From Megascapheus bottae (lineage: Eukaryota; Chordata; Mammalia; Rodentia; Geomyidae), in the NCBI GenBank assembly GCA_024803745.1, contig JANJXV010000020.1:17772777-17836776 (forward strand): 64,000 nt of DNA, written 5' to 3'. The notes under the pieces were generated by a model that saw nothing but the letters and a program-made list of their open reading frames with translations, made no database searches and was not told the origin of the DNA. Shown in pieces: positions 11,776 through 22,099 of the stretch; the stretch's first letter is position 1, and the number at the start of each line of letters is the position of its first letter. A program made the translations under genes and the position numbers.

Positions 11776-13539
11776 ATTTATACTTAGATTTAATGAAATG
11801 TTTATAGTCCTGAATCATTATGATTGCAGGTCAAAAGAGTATGGCTTTACGGTAATCAACTTAGAGGACCTTTGCATGTCATATTCTTCAGATTCCTTTC
11901 TGTATCTTCAGAGATAAGAAGCTACTTTTGTTAGTGTTTATGCATTTATCTATGTATTTATTTATTTATCCAAGGTATTGGAAAAACTCTCCAAAACATC
12001 TTATGGTATCAGCAAGGGATATGAGATCAGCCTTGTTCTACTATTTTTTAAAAACAAGGTACAATATTTTAGGGTAGCTGTATCTTGACACCATCTGGTG
12101 TCAGATCATCCTTTACATAGATCTCTGCTACTGTGTCTATAACAAATATAAAATGTAGAGCTTACCAAATTATTATGACAATGAATATTTCTAATTCCAA
12201 ATGAATAGAATGTGTAAGAAATGATGATACCGAAACTGTCAGAAATCTGGAAACAAGCAACTCTGGAAACAAGATTAAGTAGAATTGGTCACCTTCTAAG
12301 GGCCTGGCTCAGATCTTAGAGCTTCAAATCTCAGAATTTAAACTAAACAACTGATATCCCCTGAGTATTTACAGCAATTGCACACTTGTATGAAATCTAA
12401 AACATAGCCCCCTGCCAAACCTACTCCATTTTTCTTGTTTTGGTTTCCACAATTTTATTAGGCAAACCTTGGTTTGGGGTGAAAGGAGGCTTTAACTGGA
12501 AGGGACAACTAGAATATGTTTACTTTCAAATTTTTCTTTTAACATAGAAATTACTTAGAGCTAAAGGCAGTTAAGAAACAGAAAATGCAGGAAAATCTTT
12601 GAACCCTCTTGTTGCCTGCCTGGAGGAAAAATCAGCACAGACCTGGTACTAGAGGAATCTACTCACTCCATTTATTCTTTCCCATATATTTATCTTCCCC
12701 CAATTTTCCACACTTAGAAGCCTGAAACCACTTTCCAGTGCTCTGTCATTGTGAGGCAAGGATAGAGGTGAAGGAACAGGGAAATTATATTTTTTAAATA
12801 AATATAGAAAGGGTCAGACTAGAAGTTAAAACCATAAAGCATCTAAGAAAGCAGTTAACTTTCCTCCATTTAAATGTTACATTAGAAAAACTGGGAGACT
12901 GTCTAAAACTGACACCTCCTTTGAAATAGTAAAACCCTAACAAATCTTTAAATGAGTACAATCAGCAAGATGAAAAGCTGATTTGGGGAAAGGAAGCCCT
13001 AAAATTCACTTATCGTCCTTGAGCTTGGGGTAGACCCAGAGATAGTTCTATCTTTTAGATAAAGAAGCAACACACATATTGGGGAAGAAAAACTATAATC
13101 TACTGGTTGGAGATGATTAAAGGTGAACACATGCATTTGCCCAGTTAAAAAGAATAAAGGTAGGTAACAGCTATTATTTTGAGTCCATAACTCATTTCTT
13201 GCAAGGGGAATATGAACTATTTTTTTCTCTTTCTTCCTATTTAAACCCTGGTTAACTAAAATCTTGCTAAAACACCCTGAACTACTTTTCATGAGTGGAT
13301 TTCAAAAACCTCAAGGATTCTGGGTAGAAGCTGAGAAAAAAACCACTTATCCATTCCCCAGTGACAATTTCTCTGTGAATATGTCTTGTCTTTGTTGAAA
13401 ATGCTCTGTAAGCTGGAGTTAACCTTTCCGGTGAATTCAAGTCGGGAAAAAACTTACTTCATCTTTACATTCCCAGCCAATGAACCAAATACATTACTAG
13501 AAATTTAAGGCAGCTGAATTCACCTTGGTTCTTGTGTCC
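11776..13539. other. Intergenic, nothing recognised
   Basis: AT-rich DNA without a gene or repeat I can name. The short frame at 12999-13292 (minus) shows no family features. Confidence 0.45.
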
Positions 13540-13870
13540 TACGAAAGAAGACGTCAAGCAAGATGGAAGCAGAAGCAAAAGTGATAGAGAACTTTATTAG
13601 AAGAGAATTGTGGGCAGAGAAAGATAGTATACATCATAAATATGCTATGAGAAGTCAATACTTCAGTATATCTCAGCCATCTTGTGCACTTGTTACCCTT
13701 GGATTAAATAAGGAGAATCAGGGTTCTTGAAGATGGCTTTCAGTCCGGTAGATCTTCTGTTTCTTATAAGGTTGTAGGGCCAAAGATTCAATGCCTCATC
13801 CTTATCTCCTCATTCTTTTGTCCTTACTTCCTCAATCTTTGGTAATCTCCTACTCCCACTCCATGGTCAG
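13540..13870 (-). mobile_element. Possible LTR, antisense
   Basis: GAGAACTTTATTAGAAGAG on the plus strand would be an AATAAAG polyadenylation region on the minus strand, a layout shared with 8935-9310 and 16751-17200. No ends could be fixed. Confidence 0.28.
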
Positions 13871-14324
13871 GAAAATTTTAGTGTATAAGCTTATCCTGCC
13901 ATCTGCTTTTAGTATAAGCTGAAATTCTCTGCTTGAATATATTTGGTGTCAGTAGGGCTAAATTGCTCTTCAAAGTTTCTTTCCTGTGATATGTTGCATG
14001 CATTAGTAAACTATTGTTATTGTTGTTAATCCTTTTTTTGGTTAGATAAATAAAAGAAGGGAAAGAAGGAGAATGCAATGAAGGGATGGGTTGAAGTGGG
14101 TAAGAATGTAGCAAGGGTGTTACTGAACAAAATGCCTTGTATTCATAAAATTGCTTTTTTTATACGGTTCTTCCTTTGTAGCTATTTAAAGATAAGATTT
14201 TTTAAAATAAAGACATTTGAAAATGTAAAATGTCAACATTTTAAAGATTCTAATTTTTATATGAAATCCTACATTCAGACAACTTTTCAATCCATAAACT
14301 GGTCATTTCCAGATAATGTGAGGG

Positions 14325-14430
14325 TACAGAACTGTAATCCTGGTACGTGAGAGACTGATAAATGAGAATCTTGAGCTTCAGGTCAGCATAGGTAGATGAT
14401 AACCCTAATCCCAAACACAAAACCAACAAG
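14325..14430 (+). mobile_element. B1-like SINE, old
   Basis: CTGTAATCCTGG, GATAAATGAGAATCTTGAGC and TTCAGGTCAGCATAGGTAG recall a B1 body, ending in an A/C-rich tail. Confidence 0.55.
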
Positions 14431-14804
14431 AAACAGAATAAAACAAAACTAGAGCAACAGAACTGTAACAGATCAGTTAATTCAGTTTACTTCAGGTTAT
14501 TATTCTATTATTGTTGTAATTATTTTTTGATAAAGGTTAAGGCAAAGAGAACTTTATTATTATACCACTGTAACTGGTCTTTTTTTTCTTTTCTTTTTAT
14601 TTCAATTTTTATTATCTTTTTATTTCAAATTTTATTATCAGTGTGATGTATAGAGCATCCTCCTGGTTTCTCAGGTCAGATCATAATTGATTTTTGAGGT
14701 TGCTAACAAGGAATTTAGCATAAATGACTGCATTTTGGTATGAATAAATTACTTTGATCTAGTATGAGAGTACAGTCCAAAACAAAAGCCTCCTCTAAAT
14801 ATTT

Positions 14805-14912
14805 ATTTAGCAAGAATCACAGCTAGCAGCACTTAGGTGGGTGAGGCAGGAGGATTGTGAGTTCCAGGACAGCCTGAGCTGCATAGTGAGACCTGCCTCA
14901 GACAAAACTAAA
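14805..14912 (+). mobile_element. B1 SINE
   Basis: Clear B1 core: AGCACTTAGGTGGGTGAGGC, AGGATTGTGAGTTCCAGGAC, CAGCCTGAGCTGCATAGTGA and GACCTGCCTCAGAC. Confidence 0.85.
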
Positions 14913-15714
14913 ATGCCTCTCATCTGAAAATCTAAGATAAATCGAGGTTGACTGAAAATAACTCAAACTGAAAGCACTCACCTTTCCCCTGCTAGGCAAG
15001 TAAGCAGCACACATCTTGGCTACCAAAGGACCAGAACTTACTTACAACTGTCTTTGTTGCTGACCTTCAGAATCATCTCACTTCCCTTTTCCCCTGAACA
15101 AATGTCGCTGGGGGTCCTGGAAGAGAGCCTGAGGACGGTGCCACCTGGACACCTTAAGCTGCTGATGCCCCTAGCAGACACAGGTGCTGTTGAAAATGTG
15201 CAACCCTTTCCTCAATGTTAAGATTGCACTCTCACCCTTCTTTCCTCTCACTCGCTTCTGCCTGCACTGCTTGACCTCACTTTTTCTATCTAATAGTTAG
15301 AGAGCCCCTAATTGTAACAGAGGCTCCCCATTTTCCCTTCATCTGGACTGAAAGGAAGCTTGGTTGTCTTTCTCAGGCTTTCTTCCTAAGTAAAACCTGT
15401 TCAACTGTTGGGTGCATCTTTCTGCTCTTTTTCTTTTCTAACAGAGGTAAAGCTGTACTTCCTAGGCTCTGATAACATGCATAGGCACTGAGCTCCTGTG
15501 ACTGCTGGGAGCTCTGAGGGACCATTTTAGACTGTCTTCCTGATGCTGCTGACCCTTTCCCTTTGTGGCTGTGAGGTGGTGGCGTGCACACCTGGTCCCT
15601 GTCCTAATTGCAATAGTCAGCCTTCCAAGGTCTGAGTCTTGTTCACCTACTCTTCTATCCAGTTCCTGATTGCAGAGTCACAGAGCCCATCTGCTTTCTT
15701 AATCTACCTCCATT

Positions 15715-15776
15715 TTCTCCTCCTCCTCCTCCTCCATTTCCTCCTCCTCTTTGTCCCTCTCCTCCTTCTTTTTTTA
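15715..15776. repeat. (TCC)n-rich polypyrimidine run
   Basis: Interrupted TCC triplets ending in a T run that joins the tail of the next SINE. Confidence 0.8.
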
Positions 15777-15950
15777 ACTTGAACTCCGGGCCTGAGCACT
15801 ATCCTTGGGGATTTCTCAAGGCTAGAACTCTACCACTTAGCCACATCACCACTTTTGGCATTTTCTATGTATGTGGTACCAAGGAATTGAACCTGGGTCT
15901 TTGTGCATGCTAGGCAAGCACTCTACCATTAGGCCTAACTCCCTGCCCCA
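15770..15950 (-). mobile_element. ID-type SINE
   Basis: Minus-strand copy lacking the GCCAGTCCTGGG segment next to the tail; the ID head (GCTAGGCAAGCACTCTACC) is intact. Confidence 0.88.
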
Positions 15951-16044
15951 ATCTGTCTTCTTTTATAAAACAAAATTTCTCCAACTGTGTAAGACAAGCT
16001 CTAGATCATATCTATTCTGAAGCTTAGCTTAGAATAGATAATGA

Positions 16045-16663
16045 TCATCTCGTTCCTAAGGAAATGGAAAGACTTGGAAAAAACCATATTAAGTGAAGTT
16101 AAGCCAGACTAAAGGAACATAGGCTCCATGGTTTCCCTCTTTTGTAATTATTAGTACACATCTAGGGCTCTCCTAGCAGAGGATCATAATACCTCAAAAC
16201 CTATGTACATATGGCCACATAGGATGAGACTAAATGAAATAAACTCTCGGGTATGGAAACAAGAGGTTTATCTTTGTGATAGGGAAAGGAAGGGGGAAAA
16301 CAAGATGATTGGGAGGGGGAGAGGGAGGGAAAGGGAGATAAATATATGAGAAGGGATATCAAGTTTCAAGAAGTAATACACCTCTACCTGACTACTAACT
16401 GTAACCCCTCTATACATTATCCTGACAATAAAATACAATATATTTTTTTTTTTTTTGCCAGTCCTGGGCTTGAGTTCAGGGCCTGAGCACTGTCCTTGGA
16501 CTTTCTCAAGGCTAGAGCTCTACCACTTGAACTTCAGCACCACTTCTGGCTTTTTTCTATGTATGTGGTACCGAGGAATTGAACCCGGGTCTTTGTGCAT
16601 GCTAGGCAAGCACTCAATCACTAGGCCAAACTCCCGGCCCCTAAAATACAATAATTTTTTTAA
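16045..16663 (+). mobile_element. LINE-1 3' end, older subfamily, split by a SINE
   Basis: Contains the last codons of ORF2, the 3' UTR and the ending TACATTATCCTGACAATAAA. AGAATAGA[T/C]AATGA flanks the whole unit (16031-16044, 16664-16677). An ID-type SINE is inserted in its tail. Confidence 0.9.
16441..16641 (-). mobile_element. ID-type SINE nested in LINE-1 tail
   Basis: Full-length minus-strand copy. TAAAATACAATA flanks it exactly (16429-16440, 16642-16653). The good match to the family and the long T run suggest a fairly recent insertion. Confidence 0.93.
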
Positions 16664-16750
16664 AGAATAGACAATGAAAGAGTGAAAACAGAATGGCTCC
16701 AGTGGTATTTCTGATCATTACAACTTTACAAACAAAATACCAATTAACAT

Positions 16751-17200
16751 TGTTAGGAAAATAGAGGATAAGGGAAGGAACAGGTTGAACTTGATTCTCA
16801 ATAGGCTAGAACTCTTTATTGAGGAATAGTGAGGGGCAGACAACCTTATCGCAGGATTGTAGGTGATAGGAGGAGGTAGAGAAGAGGGTCTAGCTTATAC
16901 TGGTCTTAACGGAAGAAACAGAAAATTAAAGAAACAAAAACAAACAAACAAACAAAAAACAGGCTATGGTCTCTTGGTGGCCAAGGGCACCTTAGGCCAG
17001 ACCCAAAATGGAATGTTCCACCTGGGGTGAGGTAACTTTCAGCTAAGCCAAGGTTGGTATGATCTGGCCGCTGCCAAGCATGTGAGGGCTTGACATGGGG
17101 GAATAAGAAAGGAGTGAATCCCTCAAATATCTCAATGGATTACTCTGGTACATAGTAAAGAAATGGTCTACCTATGACCTTTGACTCCGACCTTCACACA
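16751..17200 (-). mobile_element. Possible LTR, antisense
   Basis: GAACTCTTTATTGAGGAATA fits a minus-strand AATAAA region, and the segment is flanked by TG...CA-like ends. A (CAAA)n run is near 16935-16957. No duplication found; family unknown. Confidence 0.3.
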
Positions 17201-17744
17201 AGTGCTGCTACAGTGGGTGATGTTATCTGTTTCCCCTTCTACTTAACTAGCTAACTCTTCCTGTCATTTTAGTTTAAATATCGTTATAAATGTAAACTAC
17301 TCTGGCTTGATGCGTTATTTCAAAAATCAACATAGATTAAAAATGTCAAGAACATAAATATACTTCCTCATACCTGAAATTCTCTGGAATAGTGACATAA
17401 TGACCTCTGAGGATGTATGAATAAGATTATGTCTCTTTTCAAGGGCTCTCATTCCCTGCCATTGACTTTTTTTTGGAAAGGAATGGACCTCTTTAAGAGC
17501 TGAGAGCTTTCAATCCAATCCCAGTCTTCCCTTAGGAATGGTTTCTAATCTCTCATTTGCATCTTAGTGGAAATGTAAATTGATACATGAAGTCTGCCAG
17601 GGCATTTGAAGGCTAAACTAGATTCTCTGGTGGAATGAAATACTTTGTTCCCAAATAAAGTGGTGTTAAACTGCAAGGAGAAAGATTTTACTTATTTCAG
17701 TTCAGTAACAAGCGACTTTGAGCCTGCCCTAACCTCTCTCTACC

Positions 17745-17872
17745 AGTAAAATAATGCAGAATGTATTCTGATTTTCCCAAGGGTTATTTTGAAAGCCAAA
17801 TGAGATAATGTATTTGAAAGTGTCCATAAGTATAAAGTATTACACAAATGCTAGTGCTATTATTAGTAAGTT
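17745..17872 (+). mobile_element. MIR SINE fragment
   Basis: GCCAAATGAGATAATGTATT and the following AGTGTCCATAAGTATAAAGT and AATGCTAGTGCTATTATTAG match the 3' half of MIR in order. Confidence 0.75.
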
Positions 17873-18122
17873 ATATGAATTTAACATTCAAGGCAAATCT
17901 GGAAATTTCTTATTCATAACTCTCAGATCTCTCAAAGTTGATTTATTCTGTTCTGTATTCAGTAGAAGCTGTAATTCCATGTGGATTTAGGGACAGGTTC
18001 AAACTAGTTTCATAAATCAAGAAAGCATTTTCTTTAAGAATAAAACAATACATGTGTTGTGGAGTGATGTTTTTTTTGTAATCTCTTTGAATTTGCTGTT
18101 TTGTCTCAGTGGGAATCTTCCG

Positions 18123-18348
18123 AGCTTTCCTTACTTTTGTATCAGAAAGCATTTTGTTTTCCTATATGACTTAAAATATTTTTTCCCTGTGGGATTTGTG
18201 AACTGAACTTTGATATTTATTAAAATAAGTCATTTCAAGCTTTCCTTACTTTTGTATCAGAAAGCATTTTGTTTTTCTATATGACTTAAAATATTTTTCC
18301 CCTATGGGATTCTGAACTGAACTTGGATATTTATTAAAATAAATCATT
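18123..18348. repeat. Tandem duplication of about 115 bp
   Basis: AGCTTTCCTTACTTTTGTAT starts at 18123 and again at 18238; the two units stay alignable to TTTATTAAAATAA[G/A]TCATTTC with few differences. Confidence 0.93.
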
Positions 18349-18719
18349 TCTTCATTTTCAATAAAAAAATGATTAGTTTCTCCAGAGGAAAAGATTTTGT
18401 ACTTCATATAGTTAAATTACACAGAGCCCTAGAGCCTTATCTTTAAAAAATACATTTTTTTCTGTCATATCAAACACATGCAGTTCAAACAGCATGCATT
18501 TCATATTTCTTGTATGTCATGAAGGCACTACACATTTCCTTTGATCAAATATTATGAAATTACATGATAAAAATAATGATTTCTTACCAATATTGAATGT
18601 TTCTTTAAAGATTTTCAAGTAGTTCAAGTTTTCCTATTTATCCCTATGAATCTTTTTCCCTGAAGCCAGTAAGCAATAAATTTTGTTTTAAAAGAAAAGA
18701 ATCTTTATTTCATTAATTC

Positions 18720-18800
18720 ATTTTTTCCATGCTGGTATCATGCCAAATCCTTGTGCATGCTAGACAAATGCTTTGACTTTAAATTACATCCCAGCCCTTA
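18720..18800 (-). mobile_element. ID SINE head, old
   Basis: CCTTGTGCATGCTAGACAAA and ATTACATCCCAGCCC are the reverse of an ID head; the second module is absent. Confidence 0.65.
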
Positions 18801-18842
18801 TTTTCTATGAATATGATCTATGCTAGATAAAAATTTGCCTGC

Positions 18843-20674
18843 ATCAAAGGACATGCTAGCAAATTAACTAAAAAGTCTACAGAGTGGGAGAAGATCCTCA
18901 CTAACCACACAATGACAAAGGTCTCATATCAAAAATATATGAACAGCTCAAAAAATTGAATCATTCCAAAACTAATTTCCAAAGAAACAACCATCCCCTT
19001 AAAAGATGGGCCAAAGACTTAAAGAGAGTCTTCTCTGAAGAAGAAATAAAAATGGCCTATAGAGGGCTGAGAGTTTGGCTTAGTGGTAGAGTGCTAGCCT
19101 AGCATGCACAAAGACCCAGGTTCAATTCCTCAGTACCACACGCATAGAAAAAAAAGCCAGAAATGGTGCTGAGGCTCAAGTAGTAGAGCTCTAGCCTTGA
19201 GAAATTCCAAGGACAGTGCTTAGACCCTGAGCTCAAGTCCAGGACTGGCAAAAAATAATAATAATTGTTTTAGAAACCTTGGGTTCTCCTAGCAGAGGTT
19301 CACAATAGATCAAAATCTAGATACATAAGGCCATATACTGTGATGCTAAATGAAAGGACCTCCAGGATATAGAAACAAAAACCATATAATGGGTGATTGT
19401 TGTCCTTAATGTACTATGTTATCTCTCATCTCTTTTACTGTCCCTTGGTTATCTCATATTGTTACAATATTTCACCTTGTTATCTGATATATTTTATATA
19501 TGCTTAATTGGCTATTTGAAATAGGAGAGGGAAGGGGGAAAATCAAGTTGTGCGGGGGAAGGGGGGAGGGAAAAGGGGACCATGACATGAGAAAGGGTAT
19601 CAACATGTGTGAAGTAATGTACCTTCTCTCTGGTGAATATAATGTAACCCTTCTAATAATTACAATAAAAATATATGAAAAAAATGGCCTATAGACACAT
19701 GAAGAAATGCTTGACATCTCTGGCCATAAAAGAAATGCAAATGAAAACAATTCTAAGATTCCAGCTTACTCCAGTTAGAATGGCCAGGATCAAGAAATCT
19801 AATAGCAACAGATGCTGGAGGGGATGTGGCCAGAAGGGATCACTACTACACTGTTGGTGGGAGTGCAAACTCGTTCAACCACTATGGAAAGCAGTGTGGC
19901 AGTTCCTCAAAAGACTAAACATAGAGCTCCCCTATGACCCAACAATTCCACTACTTGGCATTTACCCAATTGTCCAGAAAGAAGGACATACTAAATCCAC
20001 TAGTACAACGATGTTCATTGCAGCACTATTTACCATAGCAAAGATATGGAACCAACCCAGATGCCCCTCAGTTGATGAGTGGATCAATAAGATGTGGTAT
20101 TTATACACAATGGAATTCAATGCTACTGCCAGAAAGAATGACATCGACCCATTTGATAGGAAATGGAAAGACTTAGAAAAAATCATATTAAGTGAAGTAA
20201 GCCAGACTCAAAGGAACATAGGCTCAATGGTTTCCCTCATTTGTCATAATCAGTAGAAATCTTGGACTCTCCTAGCAGAGATTTACAATAGAACAAAATC
20301 TAGATACATAAGGTCATATAGTGTGATGCTAAATGTAATGACCTCCAGGATATAGAAACAAAAGCCATATAATGAGTGATTGTTGTCCTTAATGTACTGT
20401 GTTATTTCTCATCTCTTTTTCTGTCCCTTGGTTATATTTCCCTTGAAATATTGTTACAATATTTCACCTTGTTGTCTGATATATTTTATATATGCTTAAT
20501 TGGGCATTTGAAATAGGATAGGGAAGGGGGGAAATCAAGATGATTGGAGGGACGGGAGGAAGGAAATGGGGACCATGACATGAGAAAGGGTATCAACATG
20601 TGTGAAGTAAGGCACCTTCTATCTGGTGAATATAATGTAACCCTTCCATTAATTACAATAAAAAATATATGGGA
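18843..20674 (+). mobile_element. LINE-1, 5'-truncated, host of a composite insertion
   Basis: ORF2 C-terminal part and 3' UTR, split at 19062/19695 by another insertion. The downstream part keeps a long open stretch (19675-20256) with [20 protein letters not shown] and ends in an A-rich tail. AAAAATTTGCCTGC flanks the unit exactly (18829-18842, 20675-20688), so it is one of the younger copies here. Confidence 0.95.
19063..19679 (+). mobile_element. SINE-LINE-1 composite insertion
   Basis: The insert starts with a full ID-type SINE (19063 to about 19266) and continues directly into a LINE-1 3' UTR (from about 19270) that ends in an A-rich tail. AAAAATGGCCTATAG flanks the whole unit exactly (19048-19062, 19680-19694); the SINE alone has no duplication. 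This is what a single reverse-transcription event with template switching would leave. Confidence 0.8.
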
Positions 20675-20932
20675 AAAAATTTGCCTGCTTATGCAGATAG
20701 GTCAAATCCTCTGAACCAAAATCAAATCAGCCAATGAGATTTGCTCACAACATGTATTTAAGCAGCAAACTCAATAATTCCTTAAACTCAATCAACCTAT
20801 CTCATGGATCCAATAATGGCTGTATAGCTCAAGTGTCAGAAAAAAGAACTACACAAATCAGCAAATTTAGATTCCGAGAGTGTTCTGCATAGTTTTCCTT
20901 TGTTTATTCACTCATTCAAAAAAATAAATTGC

Positions 20933-21128
20933 AGACTAGAAGCATAGCCTAGTAGTGGTAAAGAGCTTGCCTAGCATGCACTTAGGTTCAATTCCTGTGT
21001 ATGTGTACCACATACACAGGAAAAGCCAGAAATGGTGTTGTGACTCAAATGGTAGAGTGCTAGCCTTGAAAAAACTGAAAGACAGTGCTTAGGCCCTGAG
21101 TTCAAGCTCCAAGACTGGCAAAATAATA
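20933..21128 (+). mobile_element. ID-type SINE, diverged
   Basis: Both modules present, with a short local repeat of TGTGTATGTGTACC and a tail of (AAT)n up to about 21150. Confidence 0.88.
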
Positions 21129-21526
21129 ATAATAATATTAATAAATAATAGTTACTTAATAGTATTAAATAATAATTACTTAATGGTATTATTTAAGTGT
21201 AATAATGATAATTTTGCCTATCTATGTACCTGGCACCCACTTAGGCATGGAAAGAGAATAAACAGATAAGCAAGGTAATTGAGTAGCAGACAGTTTGAGG
21301 AAGACTGTGGTGAGTTAGGAGGGCAATAATTTAGTTTAGAACCAAAAAGAGCCCCTGTGAAGACATGAACTGATATGCAAAGTTTCTTAAAACAGGATCA
21401 GCAGGATCCCATTTGGCTTTCTTGGGCCTTTGGAAGAAGTCAATGTAGTGAGCTTCTTCAGTAAGCAGAGTGGAGAACAGTCAACCTGAACTTAGAAGCA
21501 AAGGGAGGGCTCTCTATCATGGATCT

Positions 21527-21548
21527 CAAAAAAAAAAAAAAAAAAAAA
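21527..21548. repeat. Poly(A) run
   Basis: About 22 adenines not attached to a SINE that I can recognise. Confidence 0.9.
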
Positions 21549-21710
21549 TCAAGGGCTGGCTTTGAAGGGTTGAAAAGCAGCCATTGAAGTGTTAAGCACT
21601 GGAGTATAGAATCTGATCATCCTTACACGATCACTCTCTTTGCTCTTTTGAAAAATGGATTACCAGGCTAGACATTGGGACAGTAATAGTGAAGTTACTG
21701 TAATATTCTA

Positions 21711-21781
21711 CAGTGGCTTTGAACCTCAGATTTCAGCCTCCCATATAAGTAGGATTACAGGCATGAGCCACTGCTCCTGAC
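21711..21781 (-). mobile_element. B1-ID SINE head fragment
   Basis: GGCTTTGAACCTCAGATTTC, GTAGGATTACAGGCATGAGC and CACTGCTCCTG are the reversed 7SL-like head only. Confidence 0.75.
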
Positions 21782-22016
21782 TTTTTTTTTTTTTTTTTTT
21801 TTTTGGTGGGTCATGGGGCTTGAACTCGGCTTGGGTGCTGTCCCTGAGCTCTTCAGCTCAAGGCTATTGCCCTACCCCTGGAGCCACAGCACCACTTCCT
21901 GTTTTTTAGTGGTTAATTGGAGATAAGAGTCTGCCAGGGCTGGCTTTGAACCTTGATCCTCAGATCCGAGCTTACTGAGTAGCTAGGATTACAGGCGTGA
22001 GCCACCATGCCCAGCT
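21782..22016 (-). mobile_element. B1-ID composite SINE
   Basis: Full minus-strand copy: T run of about 23 (A tail), reversed ID-like module, GGTTAATTGGAGATAAGAG linker and reversed 7SL-like head ending GCCACCATGCCCAGC. Confidence 0.92.
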
Positions 22017-22037
22017 TCCAGTTCTGTTTTTTGCTGG

Positions 22038-22038
<1 letters not shown>

Positions 22039-22069
<31 letters not shown>

Positions 22070-22070
22070 T
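22039..22070. repeat. (ATT)n microsatellite
   Basis: About ten ATT units. Confidence 0.95.
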
Positions 22071-22099
22071 ACCCAACTTCACATCTGCACTGCAATCTC

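Noticed and set aside
19675..20256. 193-codon frame as a gene
   Set aside because: It is the C-terminal part of LINE-1 ORF2 followed by a LINE-1 3' UTR and A tail.
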